Positions 7,371 to 13,973 of a stretch of 15,913 nt of DNA are shown piece by piece. Position numbers and translations under genes: made by a program. Location of the stretch: positions 1 to 15,913 of the forward strand of contig JAIVGU010000003.1 in assembly GCA_020201445.1 (NCBI GenBank), in the 5' to 3' direction. Under the pieces are notes generated by a model. The model made no database searches, was not told where the DNA came from, and saw only the letters and a program-made list of their open reading frames with translations. This DNA comes from Halobacteriales archaeon (GTDB lineage Archaea; Thermoplasmatota; E2; JACPAO01; JAHFTW01). Position 1 is the stretch's first letter. Each line of letters starts with the position of its first letter.

Positions 7371-7431
7371 CCAAACCACGGATTCCACGGATGGCAAGGA
7401 AAAATGTTCCTCGTGCAATCCGTGGTTTTGG
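7371..7431. repeat. Dispersed hairpin element, copy B
   Basis: CCAAACCACGGATT (7371-7384) pairs with AATCCGTGGTTTTGG (7417-7431) with one extra T. An inner AGGAA...TTCCT pair lies near 7397-7411. It sits 4 nt beyond the stop of the beta-propeller lipoprotein gene. The outer arm sequence differs from copies A and C, but the nested layout and the GGAAA/TTCC core match. Confidence 0.8.
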
Positions 7432-7435
7432 TTGG

Positions 7436-8878
7436 TCAGGCCGGCGGCGGCCCGAACCGGATGGCCGTCACGCCCTGCGTCTCGTCGGCCGCGTAGACGA
7501 CGCCGTCGTGCACCGCGACGTCGAACACCATGGGGACGCCGCCGAGGTCGAAGCCGATGCAGCACTCCTGCGGCGCGCGCACGGCGCCCGGCGGAACCGG
7601 CATGGCGTAGCCGAACGCGGCGGGGACGCGGCGGGCGGCGTCGCTGCGGAGGTCGATGGCCCAGACGCCGCCGTGGTAGTGGCTGACGTAGAGCAGGCCA
7701 CCCTGGAGGCGGAAGAAGTGGACGGAGAGGCCGAGGTTGCCGGCGGGGGCGCCGCTGGGGTTGCGCCAGGTGCCCAGCAGCACCGGCTCGGGGCCGAGGC
7801 CGCTGGCGGCGCCCAGGGCGAGCGGGCCCTTCACCGTCTCCGTCGCGTCCAGGACCCAGAGCGGGCTCGCGATGGCCTGGTTCTCGGGCTCGAAGGTCTC
7901 GCTGCCGACCACCACCAGCAGCTTCCCGTCGGCGGCGCGCTCGACGGCGACGCTGTGGGTGTAGTGCTTGCTGGCGGTGTCGGCGGGCGGCATCCAGCGG
8001 CCCAGCAGGGCGGGCGCGCTCGGCACCGCGAGGTCCAGGACCTTGAGGCCGTCGTAGGCGTAGGCGACGAACAGCAGCGGCCGGCCGCCCTCCACCGGGT
8101 CGGCGTAGAACGTCATGTCGTGGCCGTAGAGGGAGCGGAAGGCGTAGGTCGTCGGGCCGGTCTGCGAGCCGGGGGCGTCGAGGACGGAGAGCGCGTCGTT
8201 GGTGGCGTACTTGCCGACCAGGGTGAAGCCGCCGGCGTCGTAGCGCAGGATGTTGACGCCGAAGGCGAGGGCGAAGACGTACTGCACGCCGCCGATGGTG
8301 CCGGCCGCGATGGTGTGGCTGCCGTAGCCCTGCGGGTCGCTCCAGAACGCGACCTCCCTGGGCTGGGTGGGGTCGCTCACGTCGACGGCCGCCACGCCGG
8401 AGCGCGACGCCTTCTCGTAGCCCATGAAGACGGTCTTGCCGTCGCCGGAGAAGACGACGGTGCGGTCGCCGCCCACGTAGTCGGTCTTCCAGAAGGCGAG
8501 GTGGACGAGCTTGCCGGGGTCGCTGATGTCGAACAGGTGGAAGCCCTGCTGGCCGTCCTTGGTCTCGCCGGCGTTGACGCCGATGGCCAGCAGCGTGCCG
8601 TGGACGTCCGCGACGTGCGCGCCCACGACGGTCTCGTTGTCCCAGCCGAAGCGGCGCAGGTCGTCGTAGGCCAGCAGCGTGGCGTTGCAGGCGAGGCGGT
8701 GCTGCGCCGGGTCCTTGTGGTCGTGGCCGCCGCCGAACGGGATGGCCTGCGCCTGCGGGACGCACTCCCCGGGGAACAGGTCGGCGGCGGGGTGGTCTGC
8801 CCCGCGTCCCCGACCGGGCCCGGAGGCGCAGCCGGACAGGAGGGCGCCGAGCAGGAGGAGCAGGGGGAGGGCACGCAT
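7436..8878 (-). CDS. LVIVD-repeat beta-propeller lipoprotein
   Basis: The protein has 480 residues. The signal peptide ends in lipobox LSGC with lipidated Cys 17, so it should be anchored outside the membrane. The rest is a beta-propeller of LVIVD-type blades. Repeats include GFHLFDISDPGKLVHLAFW, GVAAVDVSDPTQPREVAFW and GLKVLDLAVPSAPALLGRW, each a D-x-S-DP turn followed by an aromatic strand. A His/Asp patch (GGGHDHKDP, about residues 49-57) and a Cys pair (APQECCIG) could bind metal. LVIVD proteins have no established enzymatic activity; ligand or protein binding is the usual guess. The ATG overlaps the TGA of the upstream MFS gene by one base (TGATG), with no Shine-Dalgarno sequence, so translation is probably coupled. 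Hairpin copy B follows the stop by 4 nt. Confidence 0.88.
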   Translation of the reverse strand: MRALPLLLLLGALLSGCASGPGRGRGADHPAADLFPGECVPQAQAIPFGGGHDHKDPAQHRLACNATLLAYDDLRRFGWDNETVVGAHVADVHGTLLAIGVNAGETKDGQQGFHLFDISDPGKLVHLAFWKTDYVGGDRTVVFSGDGKTVFMGYEKASRSGVAAVDVSDPTQPREVAFWSDPQGYGSHTIAAGTIGGVQYVFALAFGVNILRYDAGGFTLVGKYATNDALSVLDAPGSQTGPTTYAFRSLYGHDMTFYADPVEGGRPLLFVAYAYDGLKVLDLAVPSAPALLGRWMPPADTASKHYTHSVAVERAADGKLLVVVGSETFEPENQAIASPLWVLDATETVKGPLALGAASGLGPEPVLLGTWRNPSGAPAGNLGLSVHFFRLQGGLLYVSHYHGGVWAIDLRSDAARRVPAAFGYAMPVPPGAVRAPQECCIGFDLGGVPMVFDVAVHDGVVYAADETQGVTAIRFGPPPA

Positions 8879-10260
8879 CACGGAGCGACCGCGGCGACGC
8901 CACTTGGGGATTGCGGTGCCCGGGTGCGGCGGTGCGCCGCCTGGATGAGCAGGCCGCCCAGGAGGGCGAAGGCCACCGCGCAGAGGTAGCTGACGCGGTA
9001 GTCGGCCACGCGCAGCAGGACGTAGGCGGAGAGCGAGCCGAGCAGGGTGCCGACGCCGACCGCGGCGTGGTAGGTGCCCACCCCCTGCCCGCGCCCGCCC
9101 GGGTGCAGCCCGGCGAGGATGACGGGGCCGTTGACCTGGATGAGGGCGAAGCTGAGCCCCATGACGCCGTGCAGCAGCAGGAACACCAGGTAGCCCTTCG
9201 TCCCGAGGACGATGACCGAGAGGCAGAACAGCGGCAGGGCGGCGGTGCGCAGGACGGAGCCCTCGGCCACGCCCCGGGACTCGCCGAGGCGGTTGCCGCG
9301 CCGCCCCGCCCACGGGTAGGTGATGGGGGTGACGACGTTGCTGGGCGCCTGCGCCAGCAGCACCAGGCCGGCGGCGAGGCCGAGGTGCTCGCTCAGGATG
9401 CCGGGGTAGCTGCTGAAGAAGCAGACCGAGCCAGCGAAGGTGAGGGCGTAGCCCAGCGGCCAGAGGCGGTGCGGGCTTTGCGCCATCGCCACCAGGTCCC
9501 TCCAGCGCGGGCGGTTGCGGATGCGGCCGGGGAAGAAGACGGCGCGCTCGAAGCGGCGCTGGCTGGCCTGGATGAGGCGCGGGTCGTGGCCCGCCTCGTG
9601 CGGCAGCGGCGGCTGGTAGGGAGGCACCGTGTTGTGGGCCAGGATCGCCGCCATGCCCGCCATCACGGCCGCCGCGGCGAACATGCCCGGGAAGTGGGGG
9701 CCGCCGACGAGGGGCGACGCGGCGAGGGCGGGGTCGATGGCCTGCCACCAGCCGGAGGGAAGGGCGACGAGGATGGAGCAGAGCATCCCCAGCAGGAACG
9801 CCGTGCCGGTGCGGCGGCTCAGGGCCCCGGTGACGCGGCTCCAGCGGTGGCGGGGGACGCGCTGCAGGACCATCGTGGAGGCGGCGGGGGAGGTGGCGAC
9901 CCCGAACACGGTGTAGAGGATGCTCGCCGCGACGAAGAGCGGGTAGGGCGGCAGGGTCGCCAGGGTGGCCATGGCGAGGGCGGCCATCGCGAAGCCGGTC
10001 ACCACGATGGGGCGCCGCCTCACCCCCATGTCCATCAGCTTGCCCCACAGGAACGTCGCCGGGACGCCGGCCAGGTTCTGCGCCGCCGTCGTGAGCGCCA
10101 TCGCCCACAGCGGCAGGTGGTAGTGCAGCAGCACCGCCAGGGTGATGAGGCCGCTCGTGAGGCCGTCGCCGAAGCGGAACGTGACGTAGCTCCAGCTCCA
10201 CAGCGGCAACTGCACGCGGCGACGCCCGTCGCGGGATGCCGGCGGATGCGGCACCGCCAC
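8878..10260 (-). CDS. MFS transporter
   Basis: This 460-residue polytopic membrane protein has about 12 hydrophobic helices in two halves. The loop between helices 2 and 3 reads GKLMDMGVRRRPIVV, the classic MFS G-x-x-x-D-x-x-x-R-R type motif A. A matching loop in the second half is degenerate (WAGRRGNRLGES). A cytoplasmic loop of about 60 residues separates the halves. The sequence does not reveal the substrate. Three in-frame GTG starts are possible at 10260, 10254 and 10215. I chose the longest; 10215 (GTG CAG TTG) would begin right before helix 1. No ATG fits and no clear Shine-Dalgarno sequence is visible. It is the first gene of a two-gene unit with the LVIVD lipoprotein. Its promoter must lie in the palindrome-rich gap shared with the antiporter gene. 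Confidence 0.83.
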   Translation of the reverse strand: MAVPHPPASRDGRRRVQLPLWSWSYVTFRFGDGLTSGLITLAVLLHYHLPLWAMALTTAAQNLAGVPATFLWGKLMDMGVRRRPIVVTGFAMAALAMATLATLPPYPLFVAASILYTVFGVATSPAASTMVLQRVPRHRWSRVTGALSRRTGTAFLLGMLCSILVALPSGWWQAIDPALAASPLVGGPHFPGMFAAAAVMAGMAAILAHNTVPPYQPPLPHEAGHDPRLIQASQRRFERAVFFPGRIRNRPRWRDLVAMAQSPHRLWPLGYALTFAGSVCFFSSYPGILSEHLGLAAGLVLLAQAPSNVVTPITYPWAGRRGNRLGESRGVAEGSVLRTAALPLFCLSVIVLGTKGYLVFLLLHGVMGLSFALIQVNGPVILAGLHPGGRGQGVGTYHAAVGVGTLLGSLSAYVLLRVADYRVSYLCAVAFALLGGLLIQAAHRRTRAPQSPSGVAAVAP

Positions 10261-10299
10261 GGCCCCCCGCCACGCCCCGCCGGCTTGAGGGTTTGCCTT

Positions 10300-10348
10300 G
10301 CGGCGAAACGGGTTCCCTTCGCTTCGCTCGGGAACCGCGTTTCGCCGC
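10300..10348. repeat. Left bounding hairpin of the palindrome cassette
   Basis: GCGGCGAAACGGGTTCCC (10300-10317) pairs with the arm at 10330-10348, 18 bp with a single bulged base. The 12-nt loop is TTCGCTTCGCTC. Confidence 0.85.
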
Positions 10349-10359
10349 GATCTAAGACA

Positions 10360-10381
10360 CTGGGGCCCGTCCGGGCCCCAG
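10360..10381. repeat. Perfect 10-bp inverted repeat
   Basis: CTGGGGCCCG (10360-10369) and CGGGCCCCAG (10372-10381) are separated by only TC, so this is a near-continuous palindrome. Confidence 0.85.
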
Positions 10382-10497
10382 ACCCCTCGGAGGAAGGGGT
10401 GGCCGCTCGCGACGGCGGGTCTCACCGGCCCGCCGGCTCCTTCCCTTGCGCGCGCCTTGCTTCGCTCGGCGCTTGCGCGGGGCCTTCGGCGTGGCCA

Positions 10498-10552
10498 CCC
10501 ATGCCATTGCCCTGGGCCTGCCGCGACGCAGGTGGCCCGGCGTCGGCATGGG
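10498..10552. repeat. Long hairpin with nested inner repeats
   Basis: CCCATGCC (10498-10505) pairs with GGCATGGG (10545-10552). Inside it, GGGCC/GGCCC and CCTGC/GCAGG pairs nest, so an extended imperfect hairpin can form. Confidence 0.7.
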
Positions 10553-10621
10553 CGGTCGCGCGAGCGCAGCGAGCCCCCAGCAAGCGGCGAACGAAGTGAG
10601 CCGCGAGCGCCGGGAAGAGCC

Positions 10622-10644
10622 CGGCCGCGCGGTGAGCGCGGCCG
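10622..10644. repeat. Perfect 9-bp hairpin
   Basis: CGGCCGCGC (10622-10630), loop GGTGA, then GCGCGGCCG (10636-10644). Both arms match without a mismatch. Confidence 0.85.
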
Positions 10645-10679
10645 TACGGCGGCGCGACCGCCCGTTCCCCCGAGGGGGC

Positions 10680-10702
10680 GCGGGGGCCCGGAGGGCCCCC
10701 GC
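10680..10702. repeat. Perfect 10-bp hairpin
   Basis: GCGGGGGCCC (10680-10689), loop GGA, then GGGCCCCCGC (10693-10702). Confidence 0.85.
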
Positions 10703-10717
10703 CATCTTCGCCACCGG

Positions 10718-10748
10718 CGAAACGGGTGAGCGAAGCGAACCCGTTTCG
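10718..10748. repeat. Right bounding hairpin of the palindrome cassette
   Basis: CGAAACGGGT (10718-10727) pairs perfectly with ACCCGTTTCG (10739-10748). The loop GAGCGAAGCGA is the reverse complement of the left hairpin loop, making the two ends an inverted pair about 370 bp apart. Confidence 0.85.
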
Positions 10749-10796
10749 TCGTGCGCAACTGGAAAGCGCTTTGCCGCTCGCGCGCCTCTGCGGGTC

Positions 10797-13064
10797 GTGG
10801 CGGACGCCCTGCTCGTGGTCGCGGCGGTGGTGGTGGGCCTCGCCGCCATCGGCTACCTGGCGCACCGCCTGCGGCTGCCGCCCGCCCTGGGCTACCTCGT
10901 CTTCGGCGTCGTCCTGTCGCCCAGCATCGCCTCCACCCCGACGCTGCCGCCGGAGGTGCTGGCGCCCTCCGCGCACATCGCCGTCCTGGTCGTGCTGTTC
11001 CTCATCGGGCTGGAGATGGACCTGCGGCGCCTGCGCGAGGTCCTCGGCAACCTGGCGCTGGTGCTGCCGTTCGACCTGCTGGTCCCCGCCCTGGCCGCCA
11101 TGGCGATGGCGCGGGTGTGGGGCTGGGGCCTGCTGGAGTCGCTCGCGCTCGGCTTCGCGGTCACCACCTCCTCCACCCTGTTCGGCGAGCGCCTGACGGC
11201 CGGCTTCCCCTCCTTCCTGCGGCAGCGGGTCATCGGCGTGGGGCTGGCGGAGGACGTGGCCGCGGCCGGCTTCTTCGGGGTCATCGCCCTCCTCGGCAGC
11301 GTCGGCACGGCCTCCAGCGCGGCGGCCTGGTGGACCCCCTTCACCGGGGTGGGGAAGCTGCTGTTCCTGTTCGTCCTGCTGACCGCGGCGGGGCTGCTGC
11401 TGGTGCCGCGCGCCCTCGACGCTGTCACCCGCCGCCACTCCAACGACCTGCTGGTCCTGGCGGGCGCGGCGCTGGTGCTCGGCTTCGGCTGGCTGGGCTC
11501 GCTGGCCGGCTCGGCGGAGCTGGGCGCCCTGGTGGCCGGCGTGGCCGCGGCCGAGGCGGGCAGCCGCTTCGTGGTCCGCAACTCCCTGGCCGGGCTGCGC
11601 GACGTCGCCCTGGCCCTGTTCTTCTTCACCTCCGGCCTCGCGGTGGACCCACTCTCGGTGGTGACGCACCCCGGCCTGGTGGCGGCCATCGCGCTGGCCT
11701 TCGGGGGCGCCAAGCTGCTGGTCCACGTCCCCGCCGGCCTCGCCGCGGGGCTCCCGCTGGCCGACGCGCTGCGGGCGGCCTTCGCGCTGGGGACCCTGGG
11801 CGAGATGAGCCTCATCCTGGTGGCGGCGGCGCAGGCGCACGGCATCGCCCACCCGCTGCTGGGCACCGGCATCGTCGGCGCCATGCTGGTCCTGCTGGTG
11901 CTCGCCCCCCTCCTGATCCGGGGGGTGCCGGCGCTGGCCCGCCTCGCCGACCGCATCCCCGCCGGGCTGCGCCGCCCCCTGTGGCGGGTCCTGCACAGCC
12001 TCCGGCACACGGCACCCGCCGCCGAGCCCGACCCCTCGCGCCGCCGCAACGCGCTGCGGCTCCTGCTGGCCAACGTCCTGCTGCTCCTGGCCTGGGTCCT
12101 GCTGTGCGCCTGGGCCGGGCCGCGCGTCATCGACCGCTACTCCTCGCGCTCCGCCATCCTGCTGCCGATGCTGGTGGTGGGGGTGGCCACCGCCGTCGCG
12201 GCGCCGCTGCTGCTGGGCACCTACCGCCGCTACCGCGACGCCGTGGGCAACGTCCCCGACATGGACGCCGCGGCCGGGGCGCGCGCCCGCCTGGTGGACG
12301 CCTGGCTGCTGGCGGCCGCCGTCCTGGTGTTCGCCCCACTCGGGCTGCTCGTGCCGCGCGCCCTGCCGGTCTTCCTGGGCGGCTTCTTCCTCGCCATCAT
12401 CCTCGCCGTGCTGGCGTGGCGGCAGCTCCACCGCGTCCACCGCGCCGTCGAGGCGAGCATCACCCGCGTCCTGGGCCACGACGCCGAGGCGGGCGCCGTC
12501 CTCGACCGCATGATGGAGAAGTACCCGTGGGGCGTGCGCTCCGCCGCCGTCGCGGTGCCGGGGGACTCGCCGCTCGCCAACGCCCCCCTGGGCCGCGGCC
12601 GCATCCGGGAGCTGACCGGCGCCACCGTGGCCGTCCTGCAGCGCAACCGCCGCGAGGTGGTCAACCCGGGCCCGGAGGAGATTGTCCGCCCGGACGACCT
12701 GCTGGTGCTGCTCGGGGACGCCCACCAGCTCGCCCGCGCCGAGGCGCTCATCGTGGCGCACGGCGAGGCGCTGCGGATGACGGCGCAGAGCCGCCTCGCG
12801 ACGGTGGCCGAGGTGACGGTGCGGGAGGGTTCCAGCCTCGTCGGGCAGGCCGTCGGGCCCGCCGACCTGCGCGGCCGCACCGGCAGCGTGGTGGTCGGGC
12901 TGTGGCCGGGGGGGACGCAGCACCCGCTCCCCGCCATGGAGGCGCAGTCCATCCGGCCCGGCGACCGCCTCATCCTGCTGGGGACGCCGCTCCAGGTGGA
13001 ACGGGCACGGCTGCTCTGCGAGGGGCAGGAGTTCGACGACACCGTCGAGGCCCGCAGCGCCTGA
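10797..13064 (+). CDS. CPA2-family cation/proton antiporter with two C-terminal TrkA_C-like domains
   Basis: The 755-residue protein probably exchanges K+ or Na+ for H+ across the membrane. Residues 5-375 are a Kef/NapA-type transport domain with about 12 helices. They include the unwound-helix region GFAVTTSSTLFGERL (120-133) and the acidic pair E152-D153 in GLAEDVAA, where KefC has QD and NapA has DD. Residues 420-545 add three or four further helices. Two RCK_C/TrkA_C-like regulatory domains follow: residues about 580-655 (PGDSPLANAPLGR, ending in PDDLLVLLGD) and 670-745 (VREGSSLVGQAV, ending in PGDRLILLGT). No Rossmann RCK_N domain with a GxGxxG motif is present. The start is uncertain. 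GTG 10797 directly precedes helix 1, and no Shine-Dalgarno sequence is visible. The upstream in-frame extension runs through palindromic DNA and looks non-coding. Confidence 0.87.
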   Translation: MADALLVVAAVVVGLAAIGYLAHRLRLPPALGYLVFGVVLSPSIASTPTLPPEVLAPSAHIAVLVVLFLIGLEMDLRRLREVLGNLALVLPFDLLVPALAAMAMARVWGWGLLESLALGFAVTTSSTLFGERLTAGFPSFLRQRVIGVGLAEDVAAAGFFGVIALLGSVGTASSAAAWWTPFTGVGKLLFLFVLLTAAGLLLVPRALDAVTRRHSNDLLVLAGAALVLGFGWLGSLAGSAELGALVAGVAAAEAGSRFVVRNSLAGLRDVALALFFFTSGLAVDPLSVVTHPGLVAAIALAFGGAKLLVHVPAGLAAGLPLADALRAAFALGTLGEMSLILVAAAQAHGIAHPLLGTGIVGAMLVLLVLAPLLIRGVPALARLADRIPAGLRRPLWRVLHSLRHTAPAAEPDPSRRRNALRLLLANVLLLLAWVLLCAWAGPRVIDRYSSRSAILLPMLVVGVATAVAAPLLLGTYRRYRDAVGNVPDMDAAAGARARLVDAWLLAAAVLVFAPLGLLVPRALPVFLGGFFLAIILAVLAWRQLHRVHRAVEASITRVLGHDAEAGAVLDRMMEKYPWGVRSAAVAVPGDSPLANAPLGRGRIRELTGATVAVLQRNRREVVNPGPEEIVRPDDLLVLLGDAHQLARAEALIVAHGEALRMTAQSRLATVAEVTVREGSSLVGQAVGPADLRGRTGSVVVGLWPGGTQHPLPAMEAQSIRPGDRLILLGTPLQVERARLLCEGQEFDDTVEARSA

Positions 13065-13078
13065 CATGCCCCTCTTGA

Positions 13079-13140
13079 CCGCGAACGCCGCGAAGGCCAG
13101 GAAAGGTTCCCTGCGCTGTGGCGCCCTTCGCGGTCGCGGG
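13079..13140. repeat. Dispersed hairpin element, copy C
   Basis: CCGCGA plus CCGCGAAGG (13079-13084 and 13088-13096, split by a 3-nt bulge) pairs with CCTTCGCGGTCGCGG (13125-13139). An inner AGGAAAGGTTCCCT sits at 13099-13112. It fills the 84-bp gap between two convergent genes, 14 nt after the antiporter stop and 9 nt from the 13149 stop, so it could end both transcripts. Confidence 0.8.
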
Positions 13141-13148
13141 GGTCCGAA

Positions 13149-13853
13149 TCAGCGGCGACGGGCCAGGAGCGCCACGGCCAGCAGGGCGCCCACCTGGACC
13201 TGCAGGGGCAGGAAGAACGCCTTGTTGGTGGTCGGGCAGCTCCCCTGCGCGCTGATGGAGACGCTGCCCGCCGAGACGTTGGCCGCGCAGTTGCCGGCGG
13301 TGGCGCCGACGCCCGTGGCGGTGGAGGTCATGCCGGCGCCGGTCTTCATCGCGACCTCGGCGGTCGCCGAGGCCGCTGGCGGCGGGACCGCGCTCAGGGC
13401 CGAGCAGCCGGTCGGGAGCGCCGCCGGGGTGTTGGCGGTGACGGTGAAGCTGTGCGCGTGGTCCGCCGCGGCGCTGCTGGCGACCGTGACCGCGAGCTTG
13501 GCCACGGCGCTGCCCTGGGAGTTGGCGGTGACCGTGGGCGGGCTGACGTTGGCCTGGACGGGAACGTCGAGGCTGGTGGGCAGGGTGCCGGTGACGCCCG
13601 GCAGCCCGCTGTCCTTGAGGGCGAGGGCGACCGTCACGCTACCCTGGCTGCTGCAGTAGATGTTCTGGGTGGCGAGCTTGACGGTGACGTCGAAGTCCTG
13701 CGCGCCGCCGAGGGGGATGGTGGGCGCCTTGGGGGTGACTTCCAGCGTGACCGTGATCTTCGGGTCGTTGGCGCCCGCCTGCGCCTGGGCGGCCGGGAGG
13801 GCGGCAAGGGCGCAAAGCGCGGCGAGGCTCAGGGCCGGGAGGAGGCGGAGCAT
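13149..13853 (-). CDS. Exported surface protein with C-terminal membrane anchor, function unknown
   Basis: The protein has 234 residues. An N-terminal signal peptide (hydrophobic core ending AAQAQA) is followed by a Thr/Ser/Ala/Val-rich beta-type ectodomain. The C-terminus is one hydrophobic helix and a basic ARRR end. The anchor layout matches the 1807-3174 protein, although the ectodomains do not look alike. ITVTLEVTPKAP and VTVKLA strands suggest an Ig-like or CARDB-like sandwich at the start, but I cannot assign a family. Four Cys in the ectodomain (IYCSS, TGCSA, GNCAA, GSCPT) suggest two disulfides. GATAAACG centred 23-24 nt upstream of ATG 13853, with no Shine-Dalgarno sequence, fits a leaderless mRNA. 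The gene is divergent from the surface protease across 120 bp and may share its regulation. Confidence 0.8.
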   Translation of the reverse strand: MLRLLPALSLAALCALAALPAAQAQAGANDPKITVTLEVTPKAPTIPLGGAQDFDVTVKLATQNIYCSSQGSVTVALALKDSGLPGVTGTLPTSLDVPVQANVSPPTVTANSQGSAVAKLAVTVASSAAADHAHSFTVTANTPAALPTGCSALSAVPPPAASATAEVAMKTGAGMTSTATGVGATAGNCAANVSAGSVSISAQGSCPTTNKAFFLPLQVQVGALLAVALLARRR

Positions 13854-13872
13854 AGGGGGCAACGCGCGGCGC

Positions 13873-13880
13873 CGTTTATC
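13873..13880 (-). promoter_or_regulatory. Probable TATA box of the 13149-13853 gene
   Basis: The minus-strand sequence GATAAACG is centred 23-24 nt upstream of ATG 13853 in the 120-bp divergent gap. On the plus strand, ACAAACTT around 13937-13944, about 33 nt before ATG 13974, is a weaker candidate for the protease gene. Confidence 0.5.
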
Positions 13881-13973
13881 ACGCTTCGCGCTTGGTTCTC
13901 CCCTTCCGCCTTGCGGAGGAATCCTCCATCGGTTCGACAAACTTCATGGCCGCGGCGCAGGTCGCCGGGCCCC

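Larger units (their letters stand above)
10300..10748. other. Palindrome-rich intergenic cassette bounded by inverted hairpins
   Basis: The 536-bp gap between the divergent MFS and antiporter genes contains at least six strong inverted repeats within about 450 bp and no convincing gene. The outermost hairpins are inverted copies of each other (CGAAACGGGTTC...GCTTCGCTC...GTTTCGCC). Variants of GAGCGAAGCGAA recur on either strand near 10318-10329, 10459-10468, 10562-10571, 10588-10597 and 10728-10739, mostly as hairpin loops. Candidate explanations are a non-autonomous mobile repeat, a cluster of REP-like repeats, or a structured leader RNA. No transposase, target-site duplication or TATA box was recognised. 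ORFs crossing this stretch look non-coding. Confidence 0.7.

Noticed and set aside
5060..8989. Plus-strand open frame of about 1300 codons
   Set aside because: It runs antisense across the oxidoreductase, metalloprotease and propeller genes and reads as low-complexity Arg/Gly/Val/Ala/Glu sequence. It is a GC-bias shadow.
10300..10748. CRISPR array or integron attC cluster
   Set aside because: The repeats are palindromes of different sequence and irregular spacing, with no direct repeats and unique spacers of constant size. No cas or integrase gene is near.
10446..10796. N-terminal extension of the antiporter through the palindromic gap
   Set aside because: The frame is open but the residues are Arg/Ala-rich and alternate with perfect palindromes. 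The transport domain begins right at GTG 10797.
10422..13067. Minus-strand open frame of about 880 codons
   Set aside because: It is antisense to the antiporter, with Gln/Gly/Arg/Ala-rich composition and no domain. It is explained by the G/C third positions of the real gene.
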